46,945 nt of DNA from Mycobacterium sp. (GTDB lineage Bacteria; Actinomycetota; Actinomycetes; Mycobacteriales; Mycobacteriaceae), in the NCBI RefSeq assembly GCF_019247635.1, contig NZ_JAFBAR010000087.1, positions 1 through 46,945 of the forward strand. Reading direction: 5' to 3'. The translations under genes and the position numbers were made by a program. This document shows, piece by piece, positions 16,683-23,709 of the stretch. Every line of letters starts with the position of its first letter. The first letter of the stretch is position 1. The notes beneath the pieces are model-generated. The model saw nothing but the letters and a program-made list of their open reading frames with translations, was not told the origin of the DNA and did no database searches.

Positions 16683-17434
16683 GCATGATCCTGGTGGCAC
16701 ACGGCACCCGCAGACCGGCGGGGGTCGCGATGATCGGAGACCTCGCCGCTCAGGTGAGGGTGCTGATCGACCAGCCCGTGCAGGTCGCGTTCGTCGACGT
16801 GCTGGGGCCCACGCCCAGCGAGGTGCTCAGAACGCTGTCCCCGGGTCGGCCAGCCGTCATCGTGCCGGCCTTCCTGTGCCGCGGATATCACGTCCGCGCC
16901 GACCTGCCGGCTCACGTAGCTGCCAGCGGACACCCGAATGTTGTCGTGACCCCCGCGCTGGGCCCGAACCGCGAGATCGCACGGATGGTTGCCCAACAGT
17001 TACGGCAATCCGGCTGGCGTCCTAACGATTCGGTCATCCTCGCGGCGGCGGGCACCTCGGATCCGACGGCACGCGCCGACTTGCACGCCGCCACGGCGCT
17101 GCTTTCCTCGCTAATCCGATCACGGGTGGACCTGGCTTTCGCCGCCACCGGTCAGCCCGACGTTGGCACGGCGGTTGCCGACGCACGCCGGCGTGGCGCC
17201 CGTCGCGTCGCGGTCGCCTCATATCTGCTGGCCGACGGCCTGTTTCAGGATCGGCTGCGTACCTGTGGCGCCGACGTGGTCACCGAACCGCTGGGCACCA
17301 ATCCTGGCCTGGCAAAAGCGATCGCGAATCGATTCCGTAGGGCCATCACTCCGGTCACAGCCGAATTCCATGTCGGACACCGACGCCAGCAAAGCTTGAT
17401 CTTTGATCGTATCCGGACCATCCTGACACCATGA
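16679..17434 (+). CDS. Sirohydrochlorin/cobalt chelatase family protein (CbiX-like, Rv0259c-like)
   Basis: The product is 251 residues, two CbiX-like repeats in one chain. The first has the conserved N-terminal ILVAHGTRRPAG with the metal-site His; PAFLCRGYHVRADLP provides the second His. The second repeat starts SVILAAAGTSDPTARADL, where the His is replaced by Ala, so only one half looks catalytic. It would insert Fe2+ into sirohydrochlorin to make siroheme, the cofactor of NirB. The ATG overlaps the upstream stop (ATGA), and the stop again overlaps the next ATG, indicating tight translational coupling. Confidence 0.85.
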   Translation: MSMILVAHGTRRPAGVAMIGDLAAQVRVLIDQPVQVAFVDVLGPTPSEVLRTLSPGRPAVIVPAFLCRGYHVRADLPAHVAASGHPNVVVTPALGPNREIARMVAQQLRQSGWRPNDSVILAAAGTSDPTARADLHAATALLSSLIRSRVDLAFAATGQPDVGTAVADARRRGARRVAVASYLLADGLFQDRLRTCGADVVTEPLGTNPGLAKAIANRFRRAITPVTAEFHVGHRRQQSLIFDRIRTILTP

Positions 17435-17880
17435 GCCGTCGCGGAGAACCATCGCGTGGGCTCCTCGATCCCGTCGCCAAGATGCTTCGCTTGCCATTCG
17501 GCACACCGGAGTTCATCGACCGTATCGTCACCGGCAGCGTGAACCAGGTCGGCCGCCGCACCCTGCGCGTGCTGATCACTACGTGGGACGCCGCCGGTGG
17601 CGGCCCGTTTGCCGCCAGCGCCATCGCATCCACCGGACTGGCCAAAACGGCCGAGATCGTGCAGAGCATGTTCATCGGGCCGGTGTTCAACCCCGTGCTC
17701 AAAATGCTGGGGGCCGACAAGGTCGCCGTCCGCGCGTCCTTATGCGCGTCCCAGCTGGTGGGCCTGGGCATCATGCGCTACGGGGTGCGTTCCGAACCGC
17801 TGCATTCAATGTCGGTGGACGCGCTGGTCGATGCCATCGGACCGACGATGCAGCGTTACCTGGTCGGTGATATCGACTAG
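17431..17880 (+). CDS. TetR-like C-terminal domain without a DNA-binding domain (Rv0258c-like)
   Basis: The product is 149 residues and resembles the ligand-binding half of a TetR protein: LLDPVAKMLRLPFGTPEFIDRIV, then a helical region LIMRYG-like (LVGLGIMRYGVRSEPLHSMS) and DALVDAIGPTMQRYLVGDID at the end. No helix-turn-helix precedes it, and the start codon overlaps the chelatase stop by ATGA, so it is not simply missing a misassigned N-terminus. It may modulate another TetR by dimerisation or bind a ligand on its own. It is the last gene of the siroheme-type operon and converges on nirD. Confidence 0.7.
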   Translation: MSRRGEPSRGLLDPVAKMLRLPFGTPEFIDRIVTGSVNQVGRRTLRVLITTWDAAGGGPFAASAIASTGLAKTAEIVQSMFIGPVFNPVLKMLGADKVAVRASLCASQLVGLGIMRYGVRSEPLHSMSVDALVDAIGPTMQRYLVGDID

Positions 17881-17975
17881 CGCACTTCGGTCGCGTGCCG
17901 CATTGCGGTAGCCTGCTTGATTTTTCGCAGTGGAGCTGGGCTGGTGGACTGATGCGAAGGGTCAGACCGTCGCGA

Positions 17976-18323
17976 CTAGCGCCCGATCTGGATTCGGCCC
18001 TCGGGCGTGACGCGCGCCGGGTACACCGGTACCGACACTCGTGGATCGTCAAGGCAGCAACCGTCTTCGAGAGCGAAGGCCTGCTTCATGATCGGCGACT
18101 GAACGGTGGCGCGACCTCCGCGGTCGCCGACGATCCCCCGCGAGATGACCGCCGCTCCGGAAAACGGGTCGATGTTGCCGACCGCGTGCACCGACCCATC
18201 GTCCAACCGGAACAGCGCCGCCTGACTCCCGTCGTCGAGCAGCACACCGACGCCACGGCCCGGAATGAGGTGGTCGTAGTCGCAGGCGGTCGTCCACACC
18301 TGAATGTCGTTGAGTACCGTCAC
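17976..18323 (-). CDS. nirD: Nitrite reductase [NAD(P)H] small subunit NirD
   Basis: The product is 115 residues with a Rieske-like fold, IPGRGVGVLLDDGSQAALFRLDDG, and the NirD stretch VHAVGNIDPFSGAAVISRGI, ending with MKQAFALEDGCCLDD. The Cys-His cluster ligands of true Rieske proteins are absent, as is normal for NirD. It assists NirB in reducing nitrite to ammonium in the cytoplasm. Its ATG overlaps the nirB stop by 4 bp, so the two are translationally coupled. Corresponds to Rv0253. Confidence 0.92.
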   Translation of the reverse strand: MTVLNDIQVWTTACDYDHLIPGRGVGVLLDDGSQAALFRLDDGSVHAVGNIDPFSGAAVISRGIVGDRGGRATVQSPIMKQAFALEDGCCLDDPRVSVPVYPARVTPEGRIQIGR

Positions 18324-20884
18324 GATGCCTCCTCTGAGCGATCCCTTGGAATACTCGGAATACCAATGGGGACAGGAACTTTGCGTCCCGCACGTTCGGT
18401 AAACGTCACAGTGGAGTCGACGGCATCAGGTGCGTTGACGAAGGACACGAACCGCGACAGCTTGTCCGGGTCCTCCAGCACGCCTTTCCACTCACACTGG
18501 TAGTTCTGCACGTGCCGCTCGATCGCGGCCTCGAATTCCTCGGCGAGCCCGAGCGAGTCGTCACACACCACCTCGCGCACATGGTCCAATCCGCCCGGCA
18601 GCGATTCGACCCAGGGCGCGGTGCGCTGCAGGCGTTCGGCGGTTCGGATGTAATACATCAGGAACCGGTCGACGTACCGCACCAACGTCTCGGTGTCGAG
18701 GTCGCCGGCGAGCAACTGGGCATGCCTTGGCGTCATCCCGCCGTTTCCGCCGACGTAGAGGTTCCAGCCCTTTTCGGTGGCGATGACGCCCACATCCTTG
18801 CTGCGCGCCTCCGCGCACTCCCGCGCGCAACCCGAGACGCCCAGCTTGATCTTGTGCGGTGCCCGCAGTCCGCGATAGCGCAGCTCCAGGTCGATGGCCA
18901 ACTGCACCGAATCCTGTTGTCCGTAGCGACACCAGTCGCTGCCCACGCAGCTCTTCACGGTGCGTAACGCCTTGCCGTAGGCGTGGCCGGATTCCATGCC
19001 GCCGTCGACCAATCGCCTCCAGATCTGCGGCAGCTGGTCCACGCGGGCACCGAACAGGTCGATCCGCTGGCCGCCGGTGATCTTGGTGTACAGCCCGAAG
19101 TCCTGCGCGATCTGGCCGATCAAGATCAGATGCTCCGGCTTGATGTCCCCACCTGGGACCCGCGGCACCACCGAATAGCTGCCGTTCTTCTGGATGTTGG
19201 CCAGGAAGTGGTCGTTGGAGTCCTGCAGCGACGCCTGTTCGCCGTCCAGGATGTGCTCCGAACCGGTGGAAGCCAGGATCGACGCGACCACGGGTTTGCA
19301 GATGTCGCAACCCTTTCCGCGGCCGAAACGCGCGAGCAGCCCGGAGAATGTCCTGATTTCGGTGGCAGAGACGATCTCGAAGAGTTCCGCCCGCGACTGG
19401 CTGAAGTGCTCGCACAGCGCCTTGGACTGTTCGACACCCTCGGCTTCCAGGAGCTGTTTGAGCAGGGGCACGCAGGACCCGCACGACGTGCCGGCCGCGG
19501 TACACGATTTGAGCGCGGGCACGTCGCCGCAGCCACCGGCGATCGCGCCCTTCAGATCACCCTTGGTGACGTTGTTGCACGAACAGATCTGCGCTGAATC
19601 GGGCAGCGCCCCAATACCCAGACCCGTAGCGCCGTCGCCGGATTGGGCCGGAGCGATCAGAGCCAGCGGATCCCCGGGTAGCTCGCTGCCCACCATGGGG
19701 CGCAGCACCCCGTACGACGAGGCGTCGCCGACAAGTACCCCACCGAGCAGAGTCTTTGCGTCATCGGAGAGCACAAGTTTGGCGTAGGTTTGCTTTACCG
19801 CGTCGTTGATCGCGACCTCGAGGCAGTTCTCGGTGCTGCCCATCGCGTCGCCGAAGCTGGCCACGTCGACACCGAGCAATTTGAGCTTGGTCGACAGGTC
19901 GGCCTCGCCGAACTGTGCGGCGCCACCCAGCAATCGGTCGGCCACCACCTCGGCGCTGGTGTACCCGGGCCCGACCAGGCCGTAGCACCGCCCCTCGATC
20001 GCCGCGACTTCGCCGACGGCGAAGATCTCGGGATCGCTTGTCTGACAAGATAAGTCGGTCATAACGCCGCCACGGTCGGCGACGGTCAGGCCCGCCGACC
20101 GGGCCAACTCGTCGCGCGGCCGGACCCCGGCGGCGAAGATCACCACACCGGCCTCGATCACATCGCCGTTGGTCAGGCGCACCCGAGCACCCGAATCCCC
20201 GTCGGTTTCGATCGATTCGGTGCCCACGCCGACATGCACGGCGATCCCGAGGTCGCTGATCATCCTGGCCAGCAGCGCCCCGCCGGCCTCGTCGATCTGC
20301 TGGGCCATCAACCGCGGCATCATCTCGACGACATGCGTCTGTAACCCGAACTGGCGCAGCGCGTTAGCGGCTTCCAAACCCAACAGACCACCGCCGATTA
20401 CCACCCCCGTGGTGGAGCGCTTGGCATCGGCGCGGATGGCGTCCAGGTCGTCCAGCGTGCGGTAAACGTGGCACACGGGCAGGTCGTGCCCGGGCACCGG
20501 CGGGACGAAGGCATAAGACCCGGTGGCCAGCACCAGGGCGTCGTACTCGTGGCGCTGGCCGCCGGCGACAACCACCGATTTTGTCGCGCGGTCGATTTCG
20601 ACGACGCGCGTGCCCAGCACCAACCGGACCCGATCGTCGCCGGCGTAGTCGTTCCCTGGCAGGGCCAACAGCTCGCGATCCCAGGTGTCGGTGTAGGCGG
20701 TCAGGCCGACGCGGTCATACGCCGCGTCGGCTTCCTCGGCCAGCACGGTGACCCGCCACGACCCCTCAGCGTCGCGGGCACGCAGCGCCTCCACCAGCCG
20801 ATGGCCCACCATGCCGTGCCCGACCACGACGACGTGGCGGCACGCATCGTGGGCGCGCGAATTCTCGGCTGCTGCCATCGCCAT
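18320..20884 (-). CDS. nirB: Nitrite reductase [NAD(P)H] large subunit NirB
   Basis: The product is 854 residues. An N-terminal FAD/NAD(P)H oxidoreductase (VVVVGHGMVGHRLVEAL; second nucleotide-binding site VVIGGGLLGLEAANALR) is followed by a BFD-like [2Fe-2S] domain (CSCNNVTKGDL with CGSCVPLLKQLL). The C-terminal nitrite/sulfite reductase carries CVGSDWCRYGQQDS and VSGCARECAEA, whose Cys residues bind the [4Fe-4S] cluster linked to siroheme. It reduces nitrite to ammonium with six electrons from NAD(P)H. Full length and intact. Two ATGs (20884 and 20878) are possible starts. Transport by narK3 is lost nearby, but assimilation from other nitrite sources remains possible. Confidence 0.94.
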   Translation of the reverse strand: MAMAAAENSRAHDACRHVVVVGHGMVGHRLVEALRARDAEGSWRVTVLAEEADAAYDRVGLTAYTDTWDRELLALPGNDYAGDDRVRLVLGTRVVEIDRATKSVVVAGGQRHEYDALVLATGSYAFVPPVPGHDLPVCHVYRTLDDLDAIRADAKRSTTGVVIGGGLLGLEAANALRQFGLQTHVVEMMPRLMAQQIDEAGGALLARMISDLGIAVHVGVGTESIETDGDSGARVRLTNGDVIEAGVVIFAAGVRPRDELARSAGLTVADRGGVMTDLSCQTSDPEIFAVGEVAAIEGRCYGLVGPGYTSAEVVADRLLGGAAQFGEADLSTKLKLLGVDVASFGDAMGSTENCLEVAINDAVKQTYAKLVLSDDAKTLLGGVLVGDASSYGVLRPMVGSELPGDPLALIAPAQSGDGATGLGIGALPDSAQICSCNNVTKGDLKGAIAGGCGDVPALKSCTAAGTSCGSCVPLLKQLLEAEGVEQSKALCEHFSQSRAELFEIVSATEIRTFSGLLARFGRGKGCDICKPVVASILASTGSEHILDGEQASLQDSNDHFLANIQKNGSYSVVPRVPGGDIKPEHLILIGQIAQDFGLYTKITGGQRIDLFGARVDQLPQIWRRLVDGGMESGHAYGKALRTVKSCVGSDWCRYGQQDSVQLAIDLELRYRGLRAPHKIKLGVSGCARECAEARSKDVGVIATEKGWNLYVGGNGGMTPRHAQLLAGDLDTETLVRYVDRFLMYYIRTAERLQRTAPWVESLPGGLDHVREVVCDDSLGLAEEFEAAIERHVQNYQCEWKGVLEDPDKLSRFVSFVNAPDAVDSTVTFTERAGRKVPVPIGIPSIPRDRSEEAS

Positions 20885-20888
20885 GGGA

Positions 20889-20916
20889 GTCAGGTTAGGG
20901 GCGGGAAATTAACCTA
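20889..20916 (-). promoter_or_regulatory. Stretched inverted repeat in the nirB leader, IdeR-like half-sites
   Basis: Half-sites TCAGGTTAG (20889-20897) and TTAACCTAA (20908-20916) form a dyad with a 10-bp spacer, immediately upstream of the nirB start. Each matches 8 of 9 positions of the half-sites of the iron-regulator IdeR consensus as I remember it, but the normal central spacer is 1 bp. It could be a site for a different regulator or an RNA hairpin. The rest of 20917-21163 shows nothing I can name. Confidence 0.35.
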
Positions 20917-21163
20917 ACTTCACCCAATGTGACACCCCCATGACGTCGTGCTCACAGCTGCCAGTCGCCTGTGTGAAAGCGTTCGGCCCAAGCGAACAAC
21001 CTGGTGGAACCTAAGTGTCATCGGCTCAAGTGTGTCCAAGTAGCCGACCGGTCAGCCGCCGGTCACAGCTAACTCACACCCACAAAACAGGAAGCAAACC
21101 AAAGCCAACGGGAGAAATTCAGCGCATCACGATGACGAAGTGGCTCCCCCGGGATCGATCTGT

Positions 21164-21682
21164 CTACACCCCGAAAGCCTTGCCGGCGTCCACCCCGATG
21201 AGACGCAACAAGTTGACCACCTTGCGGTCCAACCCCTCGCCGACCGCGGTCACCTCCGCGATACCCAGGCTGCCGAACGCCGCGCTGGGCTGGTCCATCG
21301 AGAACATCGCGTTGCCGCCGGCGTCGCTGTAGATCAGCAGCCGCAACGGGGCATACAGCAGCGCCCTGGGATCGTGGCGAAACATGCTCTCGGCGATCAC
21401 GTGGTTACCCACAAGGTACTCAACGGCTTTCGTCTGGTGGCCGGCCACGGCGAACAGCGGGGCCGCGTCGATGGCGGCGTACACCATCAGTTCGTTGGGC
21501 GCGTTCACCGCCACCGCGGCCCGGACGTCGTCCCAGCTGCCGCCGTCGGCGACGATCCGCTCCGCCGCCGCTCGATCGAACGGCGGCGCCGCCTTCTCGA
21601 AGGCAGCCCGAAACTCGTCGAAGAATATACCGGTGGAGATGTCGATGCGGTTCATGGTGTGCGGCAGCACTGTAGCAGTCAT
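21164..21682 (-). CDS. DUF302 domain protein
   Basis: The product is 172 residues. The C-terminal part reads as a DUF302 domain, with PRALLYAPLRLLIYSDAGGNAMFSMDQPS containing the family-typical LPC/PLR-like turn and FSMDQPSAAFGSLG. The N-terminal part carries KAAPPFDRAAAERIVADGGSWDD. Function is unknown; some DUF302 proteins are associated with redox or metal stress. The ATG at 21682 was preferred over 21694 because GAGGA lies at the correct distance. It is divergent from the HxlR regulator, whose duplicated operator sits between them, so it is the probable target. Confidence 0.75.
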   Translation of the reverse strand: MTATVLPHTMNRIDISTGIFFDEFRAAFEKAAPPFDRAAAERIVADGGSWDDVRAAVAVNAPNELMVYAAIDAAPLFAVAGHQTKAVEYLVGNHVIAESMFRHDPRALLYAPLRLLIYSDAGGNAMFSMDQPSAAFGSLGIAEVTAVGEGLDRKVVNLLRLIGVDAGKAFGV

Positions 21683-21792
21683 GGCAGTCCTCAAGATTCA
21701 GCCGTTGGGTTCCGGAACATCCAGATACTCAAGCACTTCCGGGCCACGGAGGCCGTCATGACGGACGACCCTGATGGCGGCTCGCACCCAAT

Positions 21793-21843
21793 GGTTCGGT
21801 GAACGAACTTACAGCACCGAAGTCTACGGTTCGGTGAACGAAC
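21793..21843. promoter_or_regulatory. Two identical 16-bp operator-like repeats
   Basis: GGTTCGGTGAACGAAC occurs at 21793-21808 and 21828-21843, perfect direct copies 35 bp apart. Each copy contains the dyad GTTCG-N5-CGAAC. They lie between the DUF302 gene and the HxlR gene, just upstream of the chosen HxlR start. HxlR proteins typically bind paired dyads in the promoter of the gene they face. Confidence 0.65.
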
Positions 21844-21866
21844 CTGCAACGGGTAATGTTCAAAAG

Positions 21867-22364
21867 GTGGCTCTGCCCCGCGAATACCCCGCCGAAAGCT
21901 GCCCCATCGCGCGATCGCTGGAGATCGTCGGCGAACGGTGGACGCTGCTGATAGTGCGCGACGCTTTCTACGGTGTGCGACGGTTCAGCGACTTCCGCAC
22001 TCACCTCGAGATCCCCAAAGCGGTGCTGGCCGAGCGGCTGACGCTGCTGGTGGACGAGGGGGTGTTGAACAAGGTTGCCGGTGGATATGAGTTGACCGCC
22101 AAGGGCCGCCGGTTGTGGCCGCTCATCTGGTCGTTGATCGGTTGGGGTAACGAGAACTACGTGGCGAAACCCGCCCGACGCAGCTTCCGGCACGCCGAAT
22201 GCGGCGGCGCAATCGATTACGGGCGGGTCTGCCAGCGCTGCGGAGAGCTGCCCGACGCCGCAGACCTCGTCCTGCATCCGCCGCGCCGGCCCGCCAATCC
22301 GGGTCGCGACGACCCGGTCAGCAGGGCCCTGCGGCAACCGCACCGGCTACTCGAGCGGATCTAG
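21867..22364 (+). CDS. HxlR family transcriptional regulator
   Basis: The product is 165 residues. The HxlR winged helix is clear: CPIARSLEIVGERWTLLIVRDAF, then GVRRFSDFRTHLEIPKAVLAERLTLLVDEGVL. A C-terminal extension contains HAECGGAIDYGRVCQRCGEL, a zinc-ribbon-like Cys set. The frame is open back to 21774, but that start would put both 16-bp repeats inside the gene, so the GTG at 21867, just before the domain, is preferred. It is likely autoregulated and controls the divergent DUF302 gene. The conserved Cys near the N-terminus (CPIA) is the redox or aldehyde sensor in some family members. Confidence 0.85.
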   Translation: MALPREYPAESCPIARSLEIVGERWTLLIVRDAFYGVRRFSDFRTHLEIPKAVLAERLTLLVDEGVLNKVAGGYELTAKGRRLWPLIWSLIGWGNENYVAKPARRSFRHAECGGAIDYGRVCQRCGELPDAADLVLHPPRRPANPGRDDPVSRALRQPHRLLERI

Positions 22365-22465
22365 CCCAGGCCGGGTGCACCGTGACCTGCCTCACGTCCG
22401 GCCCGCGCCGAGGATAGTATCGAGACGTACTGTGATCCGTAACACCATCAGCCCAGGGAGATCGG

Positions 22466-22762
22466 TTGTCCACCAGCACTGAACTCGCCGAACTGCACGA
22501 CCTTATCGGCGGTCTGCGGCGGTGCGTGAACTCGTTGAAGTCCCGATACGGCGACAGTCCCGCGATGCGTCGCATCGTCATCGACGCCGAGCGCATCCTT
22601 TCCGACGTGCAATTGCTCGATACCGACGTCGCGGAATTGGACCTGGCCCGCGCGACCCAGCAGCATTCTGGCGAAAAGATCACCATCCCCGACACCCAGT
22701 ACGACAGCGATTTCTGGCGCGATGTCGACGACGAGGGTGTCGGAGGTCACAACCGGTCCTGA
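22466..22762 (+). CDS. Conserved small protein upstream of sdh (Rv0250c-like)
   Basis: The product is 98 residues, acidic and largely helical, starting MSTSTELAELHDLIGGLRRC and ending with a polar tail containing DTQYDSDFWRDVDDEG. I recognise no functional domain; it resembles the conserved hypothetical that precedes the Sdh1 genes in other mycobacteria. The TTG at 22466 is supported by the Shine-Dalgarno AGGGAG five bases upstream. A strong GC hairpin separates it from sdhC 78 bp downstream, so readthrough into sdh may be limited. Confidence 0.75.
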   Translation: MSTSTELAELHDLIGGLRRCVNSLKSRYGDSPAMRRIVIDAERILSDVQLLDTDVAELDLARATQQHSGEKITIPDTQYDSDFWRDVDDEGVGGHNRS

Positions 22763-22770
22763 CAACCAAG

Positions 22771-22790
22771 CCCCCCGGTTATTCGGGGGG
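22771..22790 (+). terminator. GC-rich hairpin between the Rv0250c-like gene and sdhC
   Basis: CCCCCCG (22771-22777) and CGGGGGG (22784-22790) form a 7-bp all-GC stem with the loop GTTATT, followed by the partly T-rich TCTGTCTGTG. It lies 8 bases after the stop of the upstream gene and 49 bases before the sdhC ATG. It can act as a terminator or attenuator. Confidence 0.6.
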
Positions 22791-22839
22791 TCTGTCTGTG
22801 TACCCTTCGACCAACAGCCCGTTCGAAGAGGAACACCAG

Positions 22840-23670
22840 ATGAGCGCACCCACGGCGAGCCGTGCTGAGTCCGGCGTCTTTTCACCCACCCGCGCCCGAA
22901 TAGCGCAAAAGACGCTCCGCACCGACAAGTGGTGGCTGCCGCCGCTGATCACCGACCTCGGCCTGTCCGCGTTCATCCTGTACGCGGGCACCCGATCGCT
23001 GTTGCAGAGCAACTACTGGGTGGACAAATACCACTACCTGACACCCTTCTACTCGCCATGCGTCAGCGAGTCGTGCGTGCCCGGCTCCAGTCACTTCGGT
23101 CAGTGGTTGCCCCACTTTCCGTGGTGGATTCCCTTGGGAGGGCTGGTTTTACCGTTCCTGCTCGGGTTCCGGCTGACCTGCTACTACTATCGCAAGGCCT
23201 ACTACCGGTCCGTGTGGCAGTCGCCGAGTGCCTGTGCCGTGGCCGAACCGCGGGTCCACTACACCGGAGAAACCCGACTCCCGCTGATCCTGCAGAACAG
23301 TCACCGGTACTTCTTCTACGTCGCACTGGTGGTCTCGCTGATCAACACTTACGACGCAATCATGGCGTTTCACTCCGACACCGGCCCGCACGGCTTCGGA
23401 TTCGGTTTGGGCAACCTGATTTTGACCACCAACGTCGTGCTGTTGTGGGCCTACACCCTGTCATGCCACTCCTGCCGGCACGTCACCGGTGGACGGCTCA
23501 AGCACTTCTCCAAACACCCGGTGCGGTACTGGATCTGGACCCAGGTGAGCAAGCTGAACACCCGGCACATGCTCTTCGCGTGGGTGACGCTGGGGACGCT
23601 GGCGCTCACCGACCTCTACGTTGCGCTGGTTTCTAGCGGCGCCATCACTGACCCGAGATTTGTTGGCTGA
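22840..23670 (+). CDS. sdhC: Succinate dehydrogenase 1 membrane anchor SdhC (Rv0249c-like)
   Basis: The product is 276 residues with about five transmembrane helices (near 36-56, 94-115, 157-177, 190-209 and 240-265). At the end of helix four it has Cys209-His210-Ser-Cys212-Arg-His214, and Cys74/Cys79 lie in the first loop. To my knowledge the M. smegmatis Sdh1 anchor carries a membrane-embedded Rieske-type FeS cluster, and the CHSCRH motif could provide its ligands. It anchors the complex and passes electrons to menaquinone. The ATG at 22840 follows the GA-rich leader GAAGAGGAAC. It heads the sdhC-sdhA-sdhB operon. Confidence 0.85.
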   Translation: MSAPTASRAESGVFSPTRARIAQKTLRTDKWWLPPLITDLGLSAFILYAGTRSLLQSNYWVDKYHYLTPFYSPCVSESCVPGSSHFGQWLPHFPWWIPLGGLVLPFLLGFRLTCYYYRKAYYRSVWQSPSACAVAEPRVHYTGETRLPLILQNSHRYFFYVALVVSLINTYDAIMAFHSDTGPHGFGFGLGNLILTTNVVLLWAYTLSCHSCRHVTGGRLKHFSKHPVRYWIWTQVSKLNTRHMLFAWVTLGTLALTDLYVALVSSGAITDPRFVG

Positions 23671-23709
23671 CAAGCCGTTTCAGTAATAGAAAAAGTTGAG
23701 TGAGGTTTC

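Noticed and set aside
20920..20960. Possible GlnR box upstream of nirB (GTCAC...GAAG on the reverse strand).
   Set aside because: Spacing and second half-site do not match the GnTAC/GnAAC pattern; likely chance.
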